Below are positions 11,145 through 22,217 of a stretch of DNA of 64,000 nucleotides, in pieces; position 1 is the first letter of the stretch; each line of letters starts with the position of its first letter. Source of the stretch: Xanthostigma xanthostigma (lineage: Eukaryota; Arthropoda; Insecta; Raphidioptera; Raphidiidae). The DNA is taken from assembly GCA_963575645.1 (NCBI GenBank), contig OY754464.1, positions 83,054,948 to 83,118,947 of the forward strand, in the 5' to 3' direction. The translations under genes were made by a program, and so were the position numbers. The notes under the pieces were generated by a model. That model did not search any database. It was not told the origin of the DNA and worked only from the letters and a program-made list of their open reading frames with translations.

Positions 11145-11215
11145 TGCATCGGCCGGGAATCGAACCCGGGCCGCCCGCGTGGCAGGCGAGCATTCTACCA
11201 CTGAACCACCGATGC
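11145..11215 (-). tRNA. tRNA-Gly (anticodon GCC)
   Basis: This 71-nt gene matches a canonical eukaryotic tRNA-Gly. It begins GCATCGG and ends CCGATGC plus discriminator A. The D arm lies in TGGTTCAGTGG, the anticodon loop is CTGCCAC with GCC at 11181-11183, and the T arm is CCGGGTTCGATTCCCGG. All four stems pair, with one wobble in the anticodon stem. A and B box promoter motifs are intact. It decodes GGC and GGU codons. There is no intron and no CCA is encoded. Unlike the other tRNA-like pieces in this window it is not inside an identifiable transposon. Confidence 0.95.
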
Positions 11216-11640
11216 TCATGCCATTTCTCTATCAAAAAAGTGGTCTGACTGTGCGGTTTCCTAATTAGCGTTGTTATAGTAAGTACAAGCGAAAGTTTTT
11301 TTAAAAAATGTATGAAATGAAAATAGGTATACCTTATTGTAGGTATGTGGATAATAATATTAACAAACTTCTTAACAACGTATGTAACTTATAAGTTAGT
11401 CATTAAAACTTGCTGCATATATTTTTAATATAAAAACTTTTTCATAAGAATATTTATCATTTATTTATTTGGAGGAATCTTTGAAATATTTCGTAAAATT
11501 TCGAGGGGCCCCTGCCTGGCTAAAACATATTACGTTTGACAGGGGCATATTACAAAATTATAATTAACTGAATCCCAGAACATTCTAGATCTGGTAGGTA
11601 CCGTAAATAATATTTTGAGTTAGCAAAAATAATTACTTAA
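11216..11640. other. Unclassified sequence
   Basis: A small inverted pair around GGGGCCCCTG / CAGGGGC lies at about 11503-11545. I see nothing else. Confidence 0.45.
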
Positions 11641-12060
11641 GAGTATTCATCCCTGCAAACACCCCCTGCACTCTTCATCTCAAATCTTTTCCCCTCGCTT
11701 AAAAACGGTTCGCGCTCTCCCGACGCTATTTTTAAAGCTAGAGGGTTCTGGTAAATGCCAAATGAAAGACAAAGAATCAGACTACAGATCCTTCAGGCGA
11801 ATTTTTTGAAAAAAAGTTTCGTCTACGTGTGAAATATTACGTAACTTATTATTTTTTTCAAAAGGTTGTAAGTTTTTTCAGGAATTTTTTTTCAAAAAAT
11901 TCGCCTGAAGGATCTGTAGTCTGTTTCTTTGTCTTTCATTTGGCGTTTACCAGAACCCTCTAGCTTTAAAAATAGCGTCGGGAGAGCGCGAACCGTTTTT
12001 AGGCGAGGGGAAAAGATTTGAGATGAAGGGTACAGGGGGTACTTGCAGGGACGAATACTC
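11641..12060. mobile_element. TTAA-flanked foldback MITE, copy 1
   Basis: TTAA lies at 11637-11640 and 12061-12064. The ends GAGTATTCRTCCCTGCA continue into near-perfect arms of about 190 bp that include GCGCTCTCCCGACGC and TTCGCCTGAAGGATC. The short spacer is AT-rich. A second copy is at 60597-61014. Confidence 0.85.
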
Positions 12061-12153
12061 TTAAATTAAAAGCGCCAGACTCGATATAATTTTATCTATT
12101 CTTGATAAATCCCTAATCAATCTCTCCCAAAATTTGCCACCACCACCAGAGCC

Positions 12154-12220
12154 GGGGTCGGCAACCTGCGGCTCGCGAGTCGCATGCGGCTCTTTTGATG
12201 TAAAGTTGCGGCTCTCCAGT
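12154..12220. mobile_element. hAT-type end relic
   Basis: GGGGTCGGCAACCTGCGG followed by CTCGCGAGTCGCATGCGGC resembles widespread hAT transposon termini of the CAGGGGTCGGCAACC type. No opposite end is found. Confidence 0.4.
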
Positions 12221-12399
12221 TCCATACGCAAAAAATAATTATTTTATTATATAAACCCTTAAAAAACTCTATAACTCGAATTTTTTGGCGTCTCCCTTAA
12301 AGTTCGACTTAACAGAGATTCTACTTATTTTCAAATGTTACTACTTTGGTAAAAAAAATAATTGCTTGGTGTAATTAGTACACAGAATTGTACTACTAT

Positions 12400-12470
12400 G
12401 TATTAATATTATATTTTACTATATTTGACAATAAAAATTTTTATCTATCTATCTGTCTATTTTGGTATCT
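12400..12470 (+). repeat. LINE-like 3' tail with TATC microsatellite
   Basis: CAATAAAAATTTTTATC followed by repeated TATC units looks like a non-LTR retrotransposon 3' end. No coding remnant lies upstream. Confidence 0.4.
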
Positions 12471-12509
12471 TACCTTATAATTTAGGCCCGCTACGCACGT
12501 TCTTAATCA

Positions 12510-13101
12510 CTAGCGGTCCCGTCCGGTTTCACCCGGGTGTAAAAGAACGAATGGGGAAGGGAGGAACATGAGTACAGACATTCATCTTAGTTTACCGAGA
12601 TGAATGTTGTGTCCAAATTTCATTATGATCGGAGTTACCGTTCAAAAGCTTTAGTCGATAAAAAGCAGTATTTATACTTTTTTAAACTAATAATTTTTTT
12701 TTAATTAATTAAATAATATAAAATAAATTTAAATGTAAGCCTTAGAAGAAAGCAATGTAGAAAATAAAAATATTTTCGCCCAACGTGGGGCTCGAACCCC
12801 ACGACCCTGATATTGACAGTCGCATGCTCTACCGATTGCGCCATCCGACGTTGTGTACTCACAACGCTTATATTTAGTTAGTGCATTTCACCTGAATAGA
12901 AGCTTCTTTTTGAGATACATTACGCAACATTTTTCATTAATGCTCCGCTCCTAATGGTCGTAGCATGATATTATATAGCCTATAACCTTCCTCGATAAAT
13001 GGGCTATCCAACAAAAAATTTTTTTTTCAATTTGAACCAGTAGTTCCTGAGATTAGCGCGTACAAACAAACAAACTCTCCAGCTTTATATATTAGTATAG
13101 A
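12510..13101 (-). mobile_element. Non-autonomous Helitron (HelA), copy 2
   Basis: On the minus strand it starts TCTATACTAATATATAAAGC and ends ACCGCTAG, lying between A and T as Helitrons do. The 3' hairpin CCCGG...CCGGG lies 12 nt before the end. It carries the tRNA-like cassette at 12777-12850. No Rep/helicase is encoded. Confidence 0.85.
12777..12850 (-). pseudogene. tRNA-like cassette in HelA copy 2
   Basis: A box TGGCGCAATCGG and B box GGTTCGAGCCC remain. The anticodon loop reads CTGTCAA (anticodon GUC) on an otherwise Lys-like body. The acceptor stem is broken. Confidence 0.6.
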
Positions 13102-13323
13102 TTAAAAAATAAATACAATGAATCGTGTGGAATTGAAATAATTTATTTAATTATCGTCAGTACTTACATTCTTGTGTTATCAAATACAAACATTAATTAT
13201 CAGTTCAAATTTCTGTACAATGAGCAAACATTTAATTTAAAATTAATACATATTTTGAAACATACACACTCAAGGAAAAATATAACGAAAACGTTAAGGG
13301 GATACATGCTTTTACAATGCAAT

Positions 13324-13703
13324 GCACTTAAAAAATAAAATTTATTAGTATAATACGCGCCACGAATCTAAAAGGCTCGGAAGTTAGATGCGAATGCGGG
13401 CTTGCGCTTGTACAGTCTGTTGAAAAACTACAAACTCGCAACACAACAAAACTAACATAGCAATAACAACTTGACAATAGCGTACTCGACTGTACTTTAA
13501 AGCAGGAAAGCGACAAGTGACAAAGGCAACGAGCGATCACGACCAATCACCGACGAGCGCACGTTCCGTGCAGGTAGCTGGCAGGTGGTGGGAGTCTCGA
13601 CGGCTCTAAAATGTGCCTTTGCGACGCTGTTTGTGACTAGCTTCCGAACCTTTTAGATCCGTGGCGCGTACTATATGCACTTAAAAAATATAATTTAGTA
13701 TTC
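13324..13703. repeat. Direct repeat of 25-28 bp bracketing a family D MITE
   Basis: TGCACTTAAAAAATA...ATTTAGTA occurs just before (13323-13350) and just after (13676-13700) the MITE. It is much longer than a normal target duplication. Confidence 0.6.
13351..13674. mobile_element. MITE family D, copy 2
   Basis: The terminal arms TAATACGCGCCACG and CGTGGCGCGTACTA are intact. The interior is colinear with the other four copies. The 72-codon minus frame here is the same non-coding frame seen in copy 1. Confidence 0.8.
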
Positions 13704-13990
13704 CCAGATATTTACAATAATCTTTATTGGCAAACACATCAACACCAATAACAATTATTTAACTACTGTTTTTGTCGATGTTTTCATGAAATTTTTTATG
13801 GATATTTTTAAAAAAATTTTCAACTAGAAATACTCTACTTGCTGAAAATAAATTTAAAATATATAGTCATCTATAAAATAAGTGAGTGTATTCTGGAAGG
13901 AGTATTAGATTTTTTAAAAATATTTTGATAGTAAACAAAATGAAAATAGAAAAAATGAACCTCCTTCAAAACGGGTCATTAAATAAAAAA

Positions 13991-14457
13991 TAAGTTCAAA
14001 AACTAAAACCCGACTACTGAAAAGTATGAAACAAGAAAGTATTCTCATCTGACGATAGCCCTGGTCGTATGTCACCTACCCTAACAAAACATTGTATTTT
14101 AACAGTAGTAAGCGATCATAAGCTCCAGGGCAAAGTGGAGAGGAGCCTCATATATATGAGATGGCATACGACCACAGCTATCTTCAGATGAGAATATTTT
14201 CTTGTTTCATACTTTGTTTTTATTTGAATTATTTTTTGGAACTTAATTTTTATTTGTTTTCAATTCCCCTGGAACCAAAATTCAAAAATAAATGTAGCCT
14301 ATGTTGCCCGGGCCATAATAACGAATCGATTGACACCTTATTTACCAAAATCGGATAAATAGTTTAGGCGCTACGGTGGAACATCCGTAAATACAAACAT
14401 ACATAGACTGCTAAACTCATAACCCTTCCTTTTGGTTTCGCCGCAGTCGGGTAAAAA
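13991..14457. mobile_element. MITE family Q, copy 2
   Basis: The left end AAAACCCGACTACTGAAAAG and right end GCAGTCGGGTAAAAAA frame an internal palindrome, where ATTCTCATCTGA and TCAGATGAGAAT face each other around 14110. This copy lacks the family D insertion present at 4331. Confidence 0.65.
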
Positions 14458-14692
14458 ACCGAAAATAACAGTTTTGAAGTCGGCGCCTACTTGATTACTA
14501 TTACAAAACTATTATCTCAAAACTTTATTTTCGGGTTTTATAGTGACCGTTTTTGAAAGACGTTAAAATAATCTTAATATTATCAATCTCCTCATGATAA
14601 CTGTGCCCGTGTTAGGACTAAACTACTAATAATTTTTAATTTCGAGACATGTGTTTCGAGTCCGTTTTTTTAATAAATATTATCGGCCCGGC

Positions 14693-15125
14693 CCGGCTTC
14701 GCACGGGTGCAAATTTAATATATATAGGTATCTTTTGCCCGCGATTTATTACTATTATTGAAAGTCCGATACGGCTTGTCTAATTTAAAAGTCCCATAAT
14801 TTCTTAAAATTGTTAAGCACTTGCTGCGCTCGAATATAAATTTAAATAATACATTACCCACTCGCTCTGCTTGTTCACTCGAATTTATAATTAAATAATA
14901 CATTACCCACTCACTTCGCTCGCTCTCCAACTTGGAATCAATCCTATTTGCACTCGGGTAAAGCCGGGGCCCTATTGACAAAGGTACACCTTCCTCAAAA
15001 ACTAATTATCCCCATTGAAATCTGTTCACTGTTCAGTATGGTAAATTCCATCAACAGCAAACCTTTTTTGGAAATCGGTTCAGTAGTTTTTGAGATTATC
15101 CCCCGACAAACAAACTCATAAAGAT
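14693..15125 (-). mobile_element. Degenerate non-autonomous element, Helitron-like end
   Basis: On the minus strand the end CACCCGTGCGAAGCCGGG resembles the HelA 3' hairpin. The other end holds GACAAACAAACTCATAAAG, a tail type common on insect non-autonomous elements. An internal duplication of AATAATACATTACCCACTC occurs at 14851 and 14894. Confidence 0.45.
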
Positions 15126-16278
15126 TTCCTCTATATAATTACTATATAGTGTCCAGGATCATCAGTATTTTATATTTAATTTCGAAATGCAAAATTATAG
15201 TTGTAAGATAATCTACCGAACATAATTAGTACAGTTCTGGCAGTTTCATATTTAAATGTTATGTGTAAATATAAATGTCAGAGATGTATTCAAAAATGTT
15301 TTTTAAAAATATTTTATAAGTGTTATATGTGATGTTTAAAAACATAGATGTGAAAATTTCAGAAAAAATACGTACTCCATCTTTGCATTTTGACTACATC
15401 CCTGAGAAATCCAGTTCTACTTTATTTTGATACTGTAAAATATAGGAATATTTATAAATATTTTATATTTCATATATTATATATACATAATCATCACTTC
15501 TTTATAAATTATTGTGGCAGTGAAATATTGGTAAAAAAACGAAAAATCACAAGTTATTTTTAATAGTCTTTGCTCTTTAATAAACCTTTGATATCAATAT
15601 TGAATGTAAAGCTTTTCTCAAATCCCAGCCGTGAATATATTTTTAATTTCGAATTTCTAAACTCTACATAAATAAAATAGAAAAATAAGTAAATCTGAAA
15701 AACTCAATGGTAGGTAGTATTGTTTAGAGAAGATAGCAGCAAGGTGTAGAATCTGCGTAGTAAGAAGAGTGGAAAAAGCGATCAGTAGCTGCGTGGTATC
15801 AGGGGTATCTGTACTGTCCAATGGTGCGTTTCGACTAGCTACGAATATTGATAGAACCACCCCTTAAGACTTAAAACATAGACTTGTCCGACACGAATCT
15901 CGTTTTTACGCAGAAATGACGTTACCATCTTTTCTAAACGATACTACTCTAATTTCAAAAGTAATAATTATAATAAGAGTTTTTTTTATTGTTTTGTATT
16001 AGAATTGTTGTTTAAAGTTTTAATACACTTAAATATGCGTTTAATTTCGTTGCAGTATTATCTTTTACAAGGAACTAAAGCCTGTGCTTTCTTATTCAAC
16101 GCGTTACATCATAATAATCAGTAATCATCACTATTGAAATACATTTCTCAGATGTTGGCAGAATCGCACCGATGTCAGTAATTTCTTTTGTCAATTTTCA
16201 AAATTATTTTTATATCTATTCTGTATTTATTTATAAAGGACTAGTTTGTTTATAATATTAATAATTATTCTATTGATC
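15126..16278. other. Unclassified intergenic sequence
   Basis: No repeat partner inside the window. Minor frames such as 15657-15860 have no recognisable domain. Confidence 0.45.
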
Positions 16279-16613
16279 ACCATATTCACCGAACGTAAGT
16301 ATTATTAATTCGTTTCATTTGTTATTCTCATTAAAATTAGTGGAAGTTTTGTGTGCAATTGGGTTAGGATAAAACATTATTTTGTGAAACTTTTTTTTGA
16401 CGTTTACACTAACGCCATCGGTCGGATTTTTGGGTAAACGTCGAAATATTCAACAAAGAGAGCAAGGAGCATAGTGCAGTGTATATTTATTCTTTAACTA
16501 ACTTTTCTACCTGATAATTTGCTCGGTGAATTGAAAGCAAATTTTATTCTAACGAATAAATTTGTTCCAAGATTAGTAACTTCTATCTTTAATAGTGTTC
16601 GGTGAATATGGGC
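16279..16613. mobile_element. MITE family R, copy 1
   Basis: Terminal inverted repeats CCATATTCACCGAAC and GTTCGGTGAATATGG. A related copy in opposite orientation is at 62507-62797, sharing TCCGACCGATGG-type and GCAAGGAG-type blocks. A related end occurs at 36460 and 37920 in element X. Confidence 0.65.
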
Positions 16614-16754
16614 ATGAGTCAAATCAAAGTTTTAAATTCTATATTTAAATCAATAATATCTTGTAAACTGTTCCAACAATACACTTTTATAATTTGCTAA
16701 TTGTTGAAAAAATTAAAATTCCATCTCGAATTTGTACAAAAACCAGATATTTAA

Positions 16755-17460
16755 GGAGGTTGAACCGTTTTACGAAGATAATGAAAAAAATCTGAAATCA
16801 AGTTTTTTTAATAGAATTTTTTATGACAAAATTTTCTGTAAGAAATCCAAAATCATTAGGAGATTTATAAAGTTAAAAATTAAAAAAAAAAAACATTTAC
16901 ATGTAGTCTTATGGAAAATATGTCAACCTAGCATGCAAACGGTACATTTTAATTTTTTGCAAATAACCAAATGTCAGCAGTTCCAAAAACTAACTATGTA
17001 AAGCATCGATGTCTTATGCATATTTTAATATTTTTTCCAAATTAATTAGGCGACTTTTAATCAATAAAAAAATATTATTAAACCTTAGCACTTTTCGATT
17101 ATGGACTTTTATTCTTGACAATTTTAACAATTTTAACCGAATTTTCAACTTTTTAATGATTTAGTTTTAATTTTTATTACTTCTCATTTCTTTTTTTTAC
17201 TGCAAGAAATATGTAAAATACAGATATTTACATAAATTTATTTTTTCTAACCTAACTTTGTATAAAAAATTAAAAAGTTAGTCAATTAAGTAAAATACTG
17301 AAATACTTAATTAATATTAAAAAAATATATTTATTTATGCCTTTATGACAATAATTTATTGGTATCATCGACTTATAACCTTTTATAAAAATTTATTATT
17401 GAAAAGTCCCCATTTAGAATTCGACTTACTTTTGATTGGGACTGTAACGCATCAACCTCC
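16755..17460. mobile_element. TTAA-flanked MITE, copy 2
   Basis: GGAGGTTGAACCGTT to CAACCTCC, with TTAA at 16751-16754 and 17461-17464. It is 706 bp and inverted relative to 3084-3781. An 89-codon frame in its left half is not preserved in the other copy. Confidence 0.8.
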
Positions 17461-17898
17461 TTAAGTTCTTATTATTATTTTTTTTCCTGAAGATGTGGGA
17501 CATTTCGAACCAAATTAATGACGAAATGAATTAAAAGTACCTAAATAATTTTTATCATCAGTTTTATTTTAGTTACATTAAAATTATTTAAAGAAATACG
17601 GAAGGGACATTCCGGTTTCAAAATAAATTCAAATATTATAATTCACATTTATTGATCGTTAGATTGGCAACAAAAATCTATGACCGTTATCGAATTGTAA
17701 TAACTCCACTGCTTTTTTAAACACATTACAAAAAATTGAAATAAAATTGGTTTTTTTAATAATTGTGATTAAAAATTAATGCATTCATTCAAGTTGGTCA
17801 GAGAAATTTTCGGTACCAAACTTGCACACGCAAATGCAACGTCTAGTGACGTCACAGGACAAACAGGCACAATACAAACAATATAATATATTATTATA
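17461..17898. other. Unclassified AT-rich sequence
   Basis: No feature seen apart from an AT-rich run near 17880-17900. Confidence 0.45.
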
Positions 17899-18486
17899 TG
17901 TATATACAGTATGTAAACACGTAAGGTGCACATAGGGAAATTAACATTGGGAAAAAATGACTGGATCAGAGTGAGCCTTGAAATCTTGTTTTTCAATTTG
18001 ACAGATAATATTCTTTTGCAAAATGAATATGTATACTACCGAAGAAAATATTCAAATGATTACAACATAATCGGACTTTTTTTATTAATGGGACATTAAA
18101 TTCCCAAAAATACTTAAATATGGTACGAGATTAAATATCTCCGCCTATTCGTGTTGAACCTAAAGACATTGGGTCACTGATTTACCAACGCGCATACGTC
18201 ATACCAGTCAGACAATTTTTGAATGAAATGTTTCCAAACAGATGGAATTGTTTTTTTGTTTTATTTTTGTACAAAAAAAATAAAATAATGATTTATAAGA
18301 GCTTTTTATTATTAAAAAAGCCAAGTAAAATAAAATTAAATCAAAATAAAATAGAAATCCTCAAGATTACCACGATAATTCAATAGAAATAACAATTAAT
18401 TCAGTCATGGCTTACTCTGATCCAAGTATTTTTTCCCAATGTTAATTTCCCTATGTGCTCCTTACGCGTTTACATACTGTATATAT
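17899..18486. repeat. Large inverted repeat with about 78-bp arms
   Basis: The left arm (17899-17976) contains CATAGGGAAATTAACATTGG and the right arm (18407-18485) its complement, with few mismatches. They are separated by about 430 bp of AT-rich sequence. Frames through both arms give similar short peptides because of the inversion. Probably a foldback transposon. Confidence 0.7.
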
Positions 18487-18778
18487 AATATCAATTTAAT
18501 GTCATCGTCCTACAACGGACAGTCTTTATCAGTCTATCTCACTCACACACATTCGAGTTGTGAGTCAATGACTCGCTATACATATGACGCCTATCGAAGG
18601 CATACGCGTTTCGAAAACTCGCTGCTTCAAAACAAGCTTTCAAATAATTCGTACCCATATTATATTAAAATCGATTTTGATTCTTGCCATATTTTACTCT
18701 TTAGGTCATTTGCATTTTGTTTAAAACAAAATTATAATTCAATTTATTGAAACAGTAAGATCGTTTTTTGATTTATTA

Positions 18779-19118
18779 AAGTGAAACTTTTATTCTATCG
18801 CACCGAATTTTTCTGGCCGTCTGTTGCATGTCGCATTACAGGCGGCCGCGGAGTAGGGGTAAAGTGAAAGGCGTTCGGAGTAGGCGCTCGGTAGAGCAGC
18901 CAAGGCCAATATGGCGGCGCCCATGGTTAGCATCAGCTGACCGTGTAGTATGTATAACACATAGTCAGTCTGTCATGCGGGCAAGTGCTGTACAGTGTTT
19001 ACATGTTTTTATTGTTGTTTATAATTAATCGTGATGGATAAGTGTCTACAATCCAACGCCTACAATCCAATAAAAGGTTCACTTGCGTCGTGGTTTCTTA
19101 AAACCACACAACTGTTTT
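18779..19118 (+). mobile_element. Family M repeat, copy 1
   Basis: Starts AAGTGAAACTTTTATTC and contains the inverse AATAAAAGGTTCACTT near 19070, followed by a short hairpin GTGGTTTCTTAAAACCAC. The interior is GC-rich, with GGCGGCCGCGGAGTAGG and a YY1/Pho-like AATATGGCGGC at 18908. A second copy is at 54662-55018. A 66-codon frame is shared but its 3' end differs. Confidence 0.7.
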
Positions 19119-19128
19119 TTTATTTATT

Positions 19129-19481
19129 GGAGTGAAACTTCTTTAATCTTTAGCGAGGAATCTGTTTGAAATTTTCTGTGAAGTTAAATGGGAAATGATT
19201 CAACAGCGGAGAAATATAAGAGAAACCTATGAGCGCGAAAAGGAAGGGGCAATTGATACATAAACACATTTACACGTGTATAACCTATGTGACAAGATTG
19301 ATTTATTATTTTATAATTTTGTACAACTGTCAAAGTACTATATAATAGAAAGTGTGCTGATACATAATATATGTATCTACACTGTTTATATAGTGTATAC
19401 ATATACACATTTACACATATGCATTTATTGTTTATGTAATATGCGATAGTGGCAAATAATTTTCAAAGAAGTTTCACTTCA
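19129..19481. mobile_element. MITE with AGTGAAACTTCTTTA ends, copy a
   Basis: AGTGAAACTTCTTTA at the left and AAAGAAGTTTCACT at the right. One of a group of related elements clustered at 18.8-20.5 kb and 49.4-50.0 kb. No coding capacity. Confidence 0.65.
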
Positions 19482-19850
19482 GTTTTTTGTGAATGGGGCT
19501 CACGCGTTTTTTTTTAAATTATTATTTTGAATTTACTGCCGCAAAAGCGATCATATAAAGTAAAAAAAAATAATATTGCACTTCCGTTATTAGAATACTA
19601 AAATGTTAATTCGGTTAATTTTATTAAAATTATTTTTGACCTAAATTGCAATTAATGACCGTTAAAATTATTGTTATTATTTAGCAAGTGACTAGGATGA
19701 TGAGTAACAGACCTGAACGATCAAAAAAGGTAACCACAATAAATTCAAAACGGTTTTAAAAACCGAAAAAAATCAATTCGATTTAATATCATTAAGGCTT
19801 AGATTTTAAGAGTCTCAAATTAATAAGTTGACTCAGTTCGCTTGATTTTT
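19482..19850. other. Unclassified AT-rich sequence
   Basis: Nothing recognised. Confidence 0.4.
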
Positions 19851-19954
19851 GAAGTGAAACTTTTTTAGCATCTGTGAGGGGAAATGACTCAACGGTGGGG
19901 AAAAAATATCGGTAACGCATCAATGAAACGAGCTCCTCTAAAGAAGTTTCACTT
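19851..19954. mobile_element. MITE with GAAGTGAAAC ends, minimal copy
   Basis: Only 104 bp between GAAGTGAAACTTTTTTAG and CTAAAGAAGTTTCACTT. It is a deletion derivative of the same group. Confidence 0.65.
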
Positions 19955-20102
19955 AAGCTCGCACTTTTTTTAAGTAAATTTGGTATTTGACTGCATAATA
20001 TATCAGCATATCCTTTAGTATTTTCTAATGATTGTTGATCATTACGTCATTAGTCATTAGATTTTTAATAGCACTGCAACTGCAGAAAAACAAACGGTTT
20101 TT

Positions 20103-20470
20103 GAAGTGAAAACTTCTTTAGCAGCGTTGTACACTTTTTTTAATGGGTAAAAAATGTTAAACTTGCGTCAGATTGAAAATTCGTAAGACCTGATCGAAAA
20201 TTCGTAAGACAAAATTCGTAAGACGAAAACTTTTGTACACTTTTTTTGTAATGGGTAAAAAATGTCAAACTCGCGTCAGATTGAAAATTCGTAAGACCTG
20301 ATCGAAAATGCGTAAGACCTGATCGAAAATTAGTAAGACGAAAACTTTTGTACACTTTTTTTGTAATGGGTAAAAAATGTTAAACTCGCGTCAGTACGCG
20401 TGACCTGATCGAAAATTCGTAAGACGTTAATATTCAAGTTTTCACTTCTGCCGGCACTCCCGGAGTGCAA
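20103..20470. mobile_element. MITE with GAAGTGAAAACTTC ends, internally expanded
   Basis: GAAGTGAAAACTTCTTTAGC to AAGTTTTCACTTC, plus the adjoining palindrome GGCACTCCCGGAGTGC. The interior holds three tandem copies of a unit running from TTTGTACACTTTTTT to GATCGAAAATTCGTAAGAC. The sibling at 49750-49976 has one unit. Confidence 0.75.
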
Positions 20471-21010
20471 CCCGTCTTTTTTTTTTTTACTCATTAATTA
20501 TTGACGGTATACCTACAACCTGTCTCCCCAATCGGTATTTTTTTTTGGGATAACCTTTTAACACTATACCGACAATTACAATATAATAATTTATTAACAT
20601 CACGACAGTTGGTAAAATCCAATTATTAAGGAAAATGTCGATAAAACTGGATATAACAGTCAATAAACTTATCGGTCTTGAACCGTAAACATGGGTGTAT
20701 CTTAGACAATCGCGGAATCTTTATTTATTCCGTGTAGACAAAGGATTTGCTTAAGTATAGCGACGCCAATATGCAAATAAATGTTATAGGTAGGTAATAA
20801 TAAAAAAAAATGCAATAAAACCAAGGTTTAATGTAACTCATCGCGTTTTCTTTATCCCGAACAGCAACTAAGCTTGTTTCAAACTGACTGCGTTACAGAT
20901 AAATTGTAGACGTTCGACAGCTCAGATCAATAGTATTTTTTTTGAAGAAAACTTCTTGATTTCAAGTGGATATAGATACGTAACCGAAGTAAACGTTTCT
21001 ATAGTAATGA
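20471..21010. other. Unclassified AT-rich sequence
   Basis: No feature recognised. Confidence 0.4.
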
Positions 21011-21535
21011 AAAATATTTTTAACAAAAAATTGAACCGACTTCAAAATATGCACTAAAAAGTAAAAATAATAATTATTGTTATTTTTGGAGTCGGTGTCA
21101 CATCGGAATTCAAAAGTAGCAATTTAAATCTTGCATGTCTCTAGTTCTCGGAATAGATTTCATTTTGGCTGACACCGACTCCAAAAATAACAATAATTAT
21201 TATTTTTTACTTTTTAGTGCATATTTTGAAGTCGGTTCAATTTTTTTGTTAAAAATATTTTATTTTTCTCTTTTTAGTGTTAGATAAAGTATTGCAATGG
21301 GTAGGCCAAGTATGCGTGCCTTTGAAATTTGAAAGTTTCCCTCGATTTCTCCGGATTCCACCATCAGATCCTGACTTGGTTCCGATGGGACCACCTCGGA
21401 AGTGCACTCTTTCGAATAAAAAAAAAAATTGAAAATCGGTCCATAATTGACGGAGAAATCGGTGAACATACATAAAAAAAAATATACAGTCGAACATAGA
21501 ACCTCCTCCTTTTTTGAAGTCGGTTAAAAATGGAA
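21011..21535. mobile_element. Family L element with 91-bp inverted arms
   Basis: Arms 21011-21101 and 21170-21261 are near-perfect complements and include GAACCGACTTCAAAATATG and TTTTTGGAGTCGGTGTCA. The rest, to 21535, ends TTTTTGAAGTCGGTTAA, so AACCGACTTC occurs at both outer ends. Ends of this type are common in Lepidoptera (general knowledge). The overlapping 69- and 82-codon frames are not genes. Confidence 0.65.
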
Positions 21536-22140
21536 CGGGTTAATAGCCAACAATGATGAGTACCATTGCAATACGGTAAAATTTTTCACAATTAAAACAA
21601 ACGAAATGTATTTTTTTTTGTTGATAAGTTTAAATAAAAAAATAGTCTACACTTCTATAGAACATTGAAATATACATTAAAGTCTTTATTTGTTAAATAG
21701 ACCAAATTTTTTCCATATAGTTTTGATCTTTCCAATCAAGTATATAAACATGGCGTCTCATTTAAAAAATCCGTAACAGTATTTCTTAAAAAAAGTCCTC
21801 GAAAATAACCTCCAAATAATTCACTGAAACATTTTCCCAAATATAGAAAATAAAATTACTTGAATTATACCTTTTTCTTTATATGTGGCAGATATTAGCA
21901 TATTATACTTAGTCTAAAAATCAAAATGATACATCTGAATATTTTAGATGTTATAACACAAGTTTACCATTAAAAAGCGATCGTCACTTTTTTACTGAAA
22001 TATTTCTTTGAGCAACTATTATAAAGCGCTACATAATCTCAGTAAGTTTTCGAACCTCGAAAACGCACTTTTGAACACACAATCCATATTAAAAAAAAAT
22101 ATTATATAATCTAAACATTAAATTAATTTTTTTCGAATAT
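21536..22140. other. Unclassified sequence downstream of RYBP
   Basis: AT-rich. No repeat partner in the window. It is the region just past the RYBP poly(A) site. Confidence 0.4.
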
Positions 22141-22146
22141 TTTATT
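22141..22146 (-). promoter_or_regulatory. Polyadenylation signal of RYBP
   Basis: Read on the minus strand this is AATAAA, 72 bases past the RYBP stop codon. It is the first such hexamer downstream, implying a short 3' UTR. Confidence 0.55.
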
Positions 22147-22217
22147 TACATTTAAATAACAAAAATAATATATTCACGTCGAAGCAGAAATATCTTTTCA
22201 ACTATTTTATCCCGGCG

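Noticed and set aside
17480..17530. A second hammerhead-like CTGAAGATG...GAA motif
   Set aside because: The intervening bases do not form a stem and no stem III or stem I partner is present.
18828..19028. 66-codon frame MSHYRRPRSRGKVKG also at 54711
   Set aside because: Shared with family M copy 2, but the C-termini diverge and the few differences are mostly amino-acid changing, so selection on a protein is not supported.
20128..20420. CRISPR-like array
   Set aside because: Spaced similar units of about 100 bp in a MITE, with no short constant repeats or unique spacers, in an animal genome.
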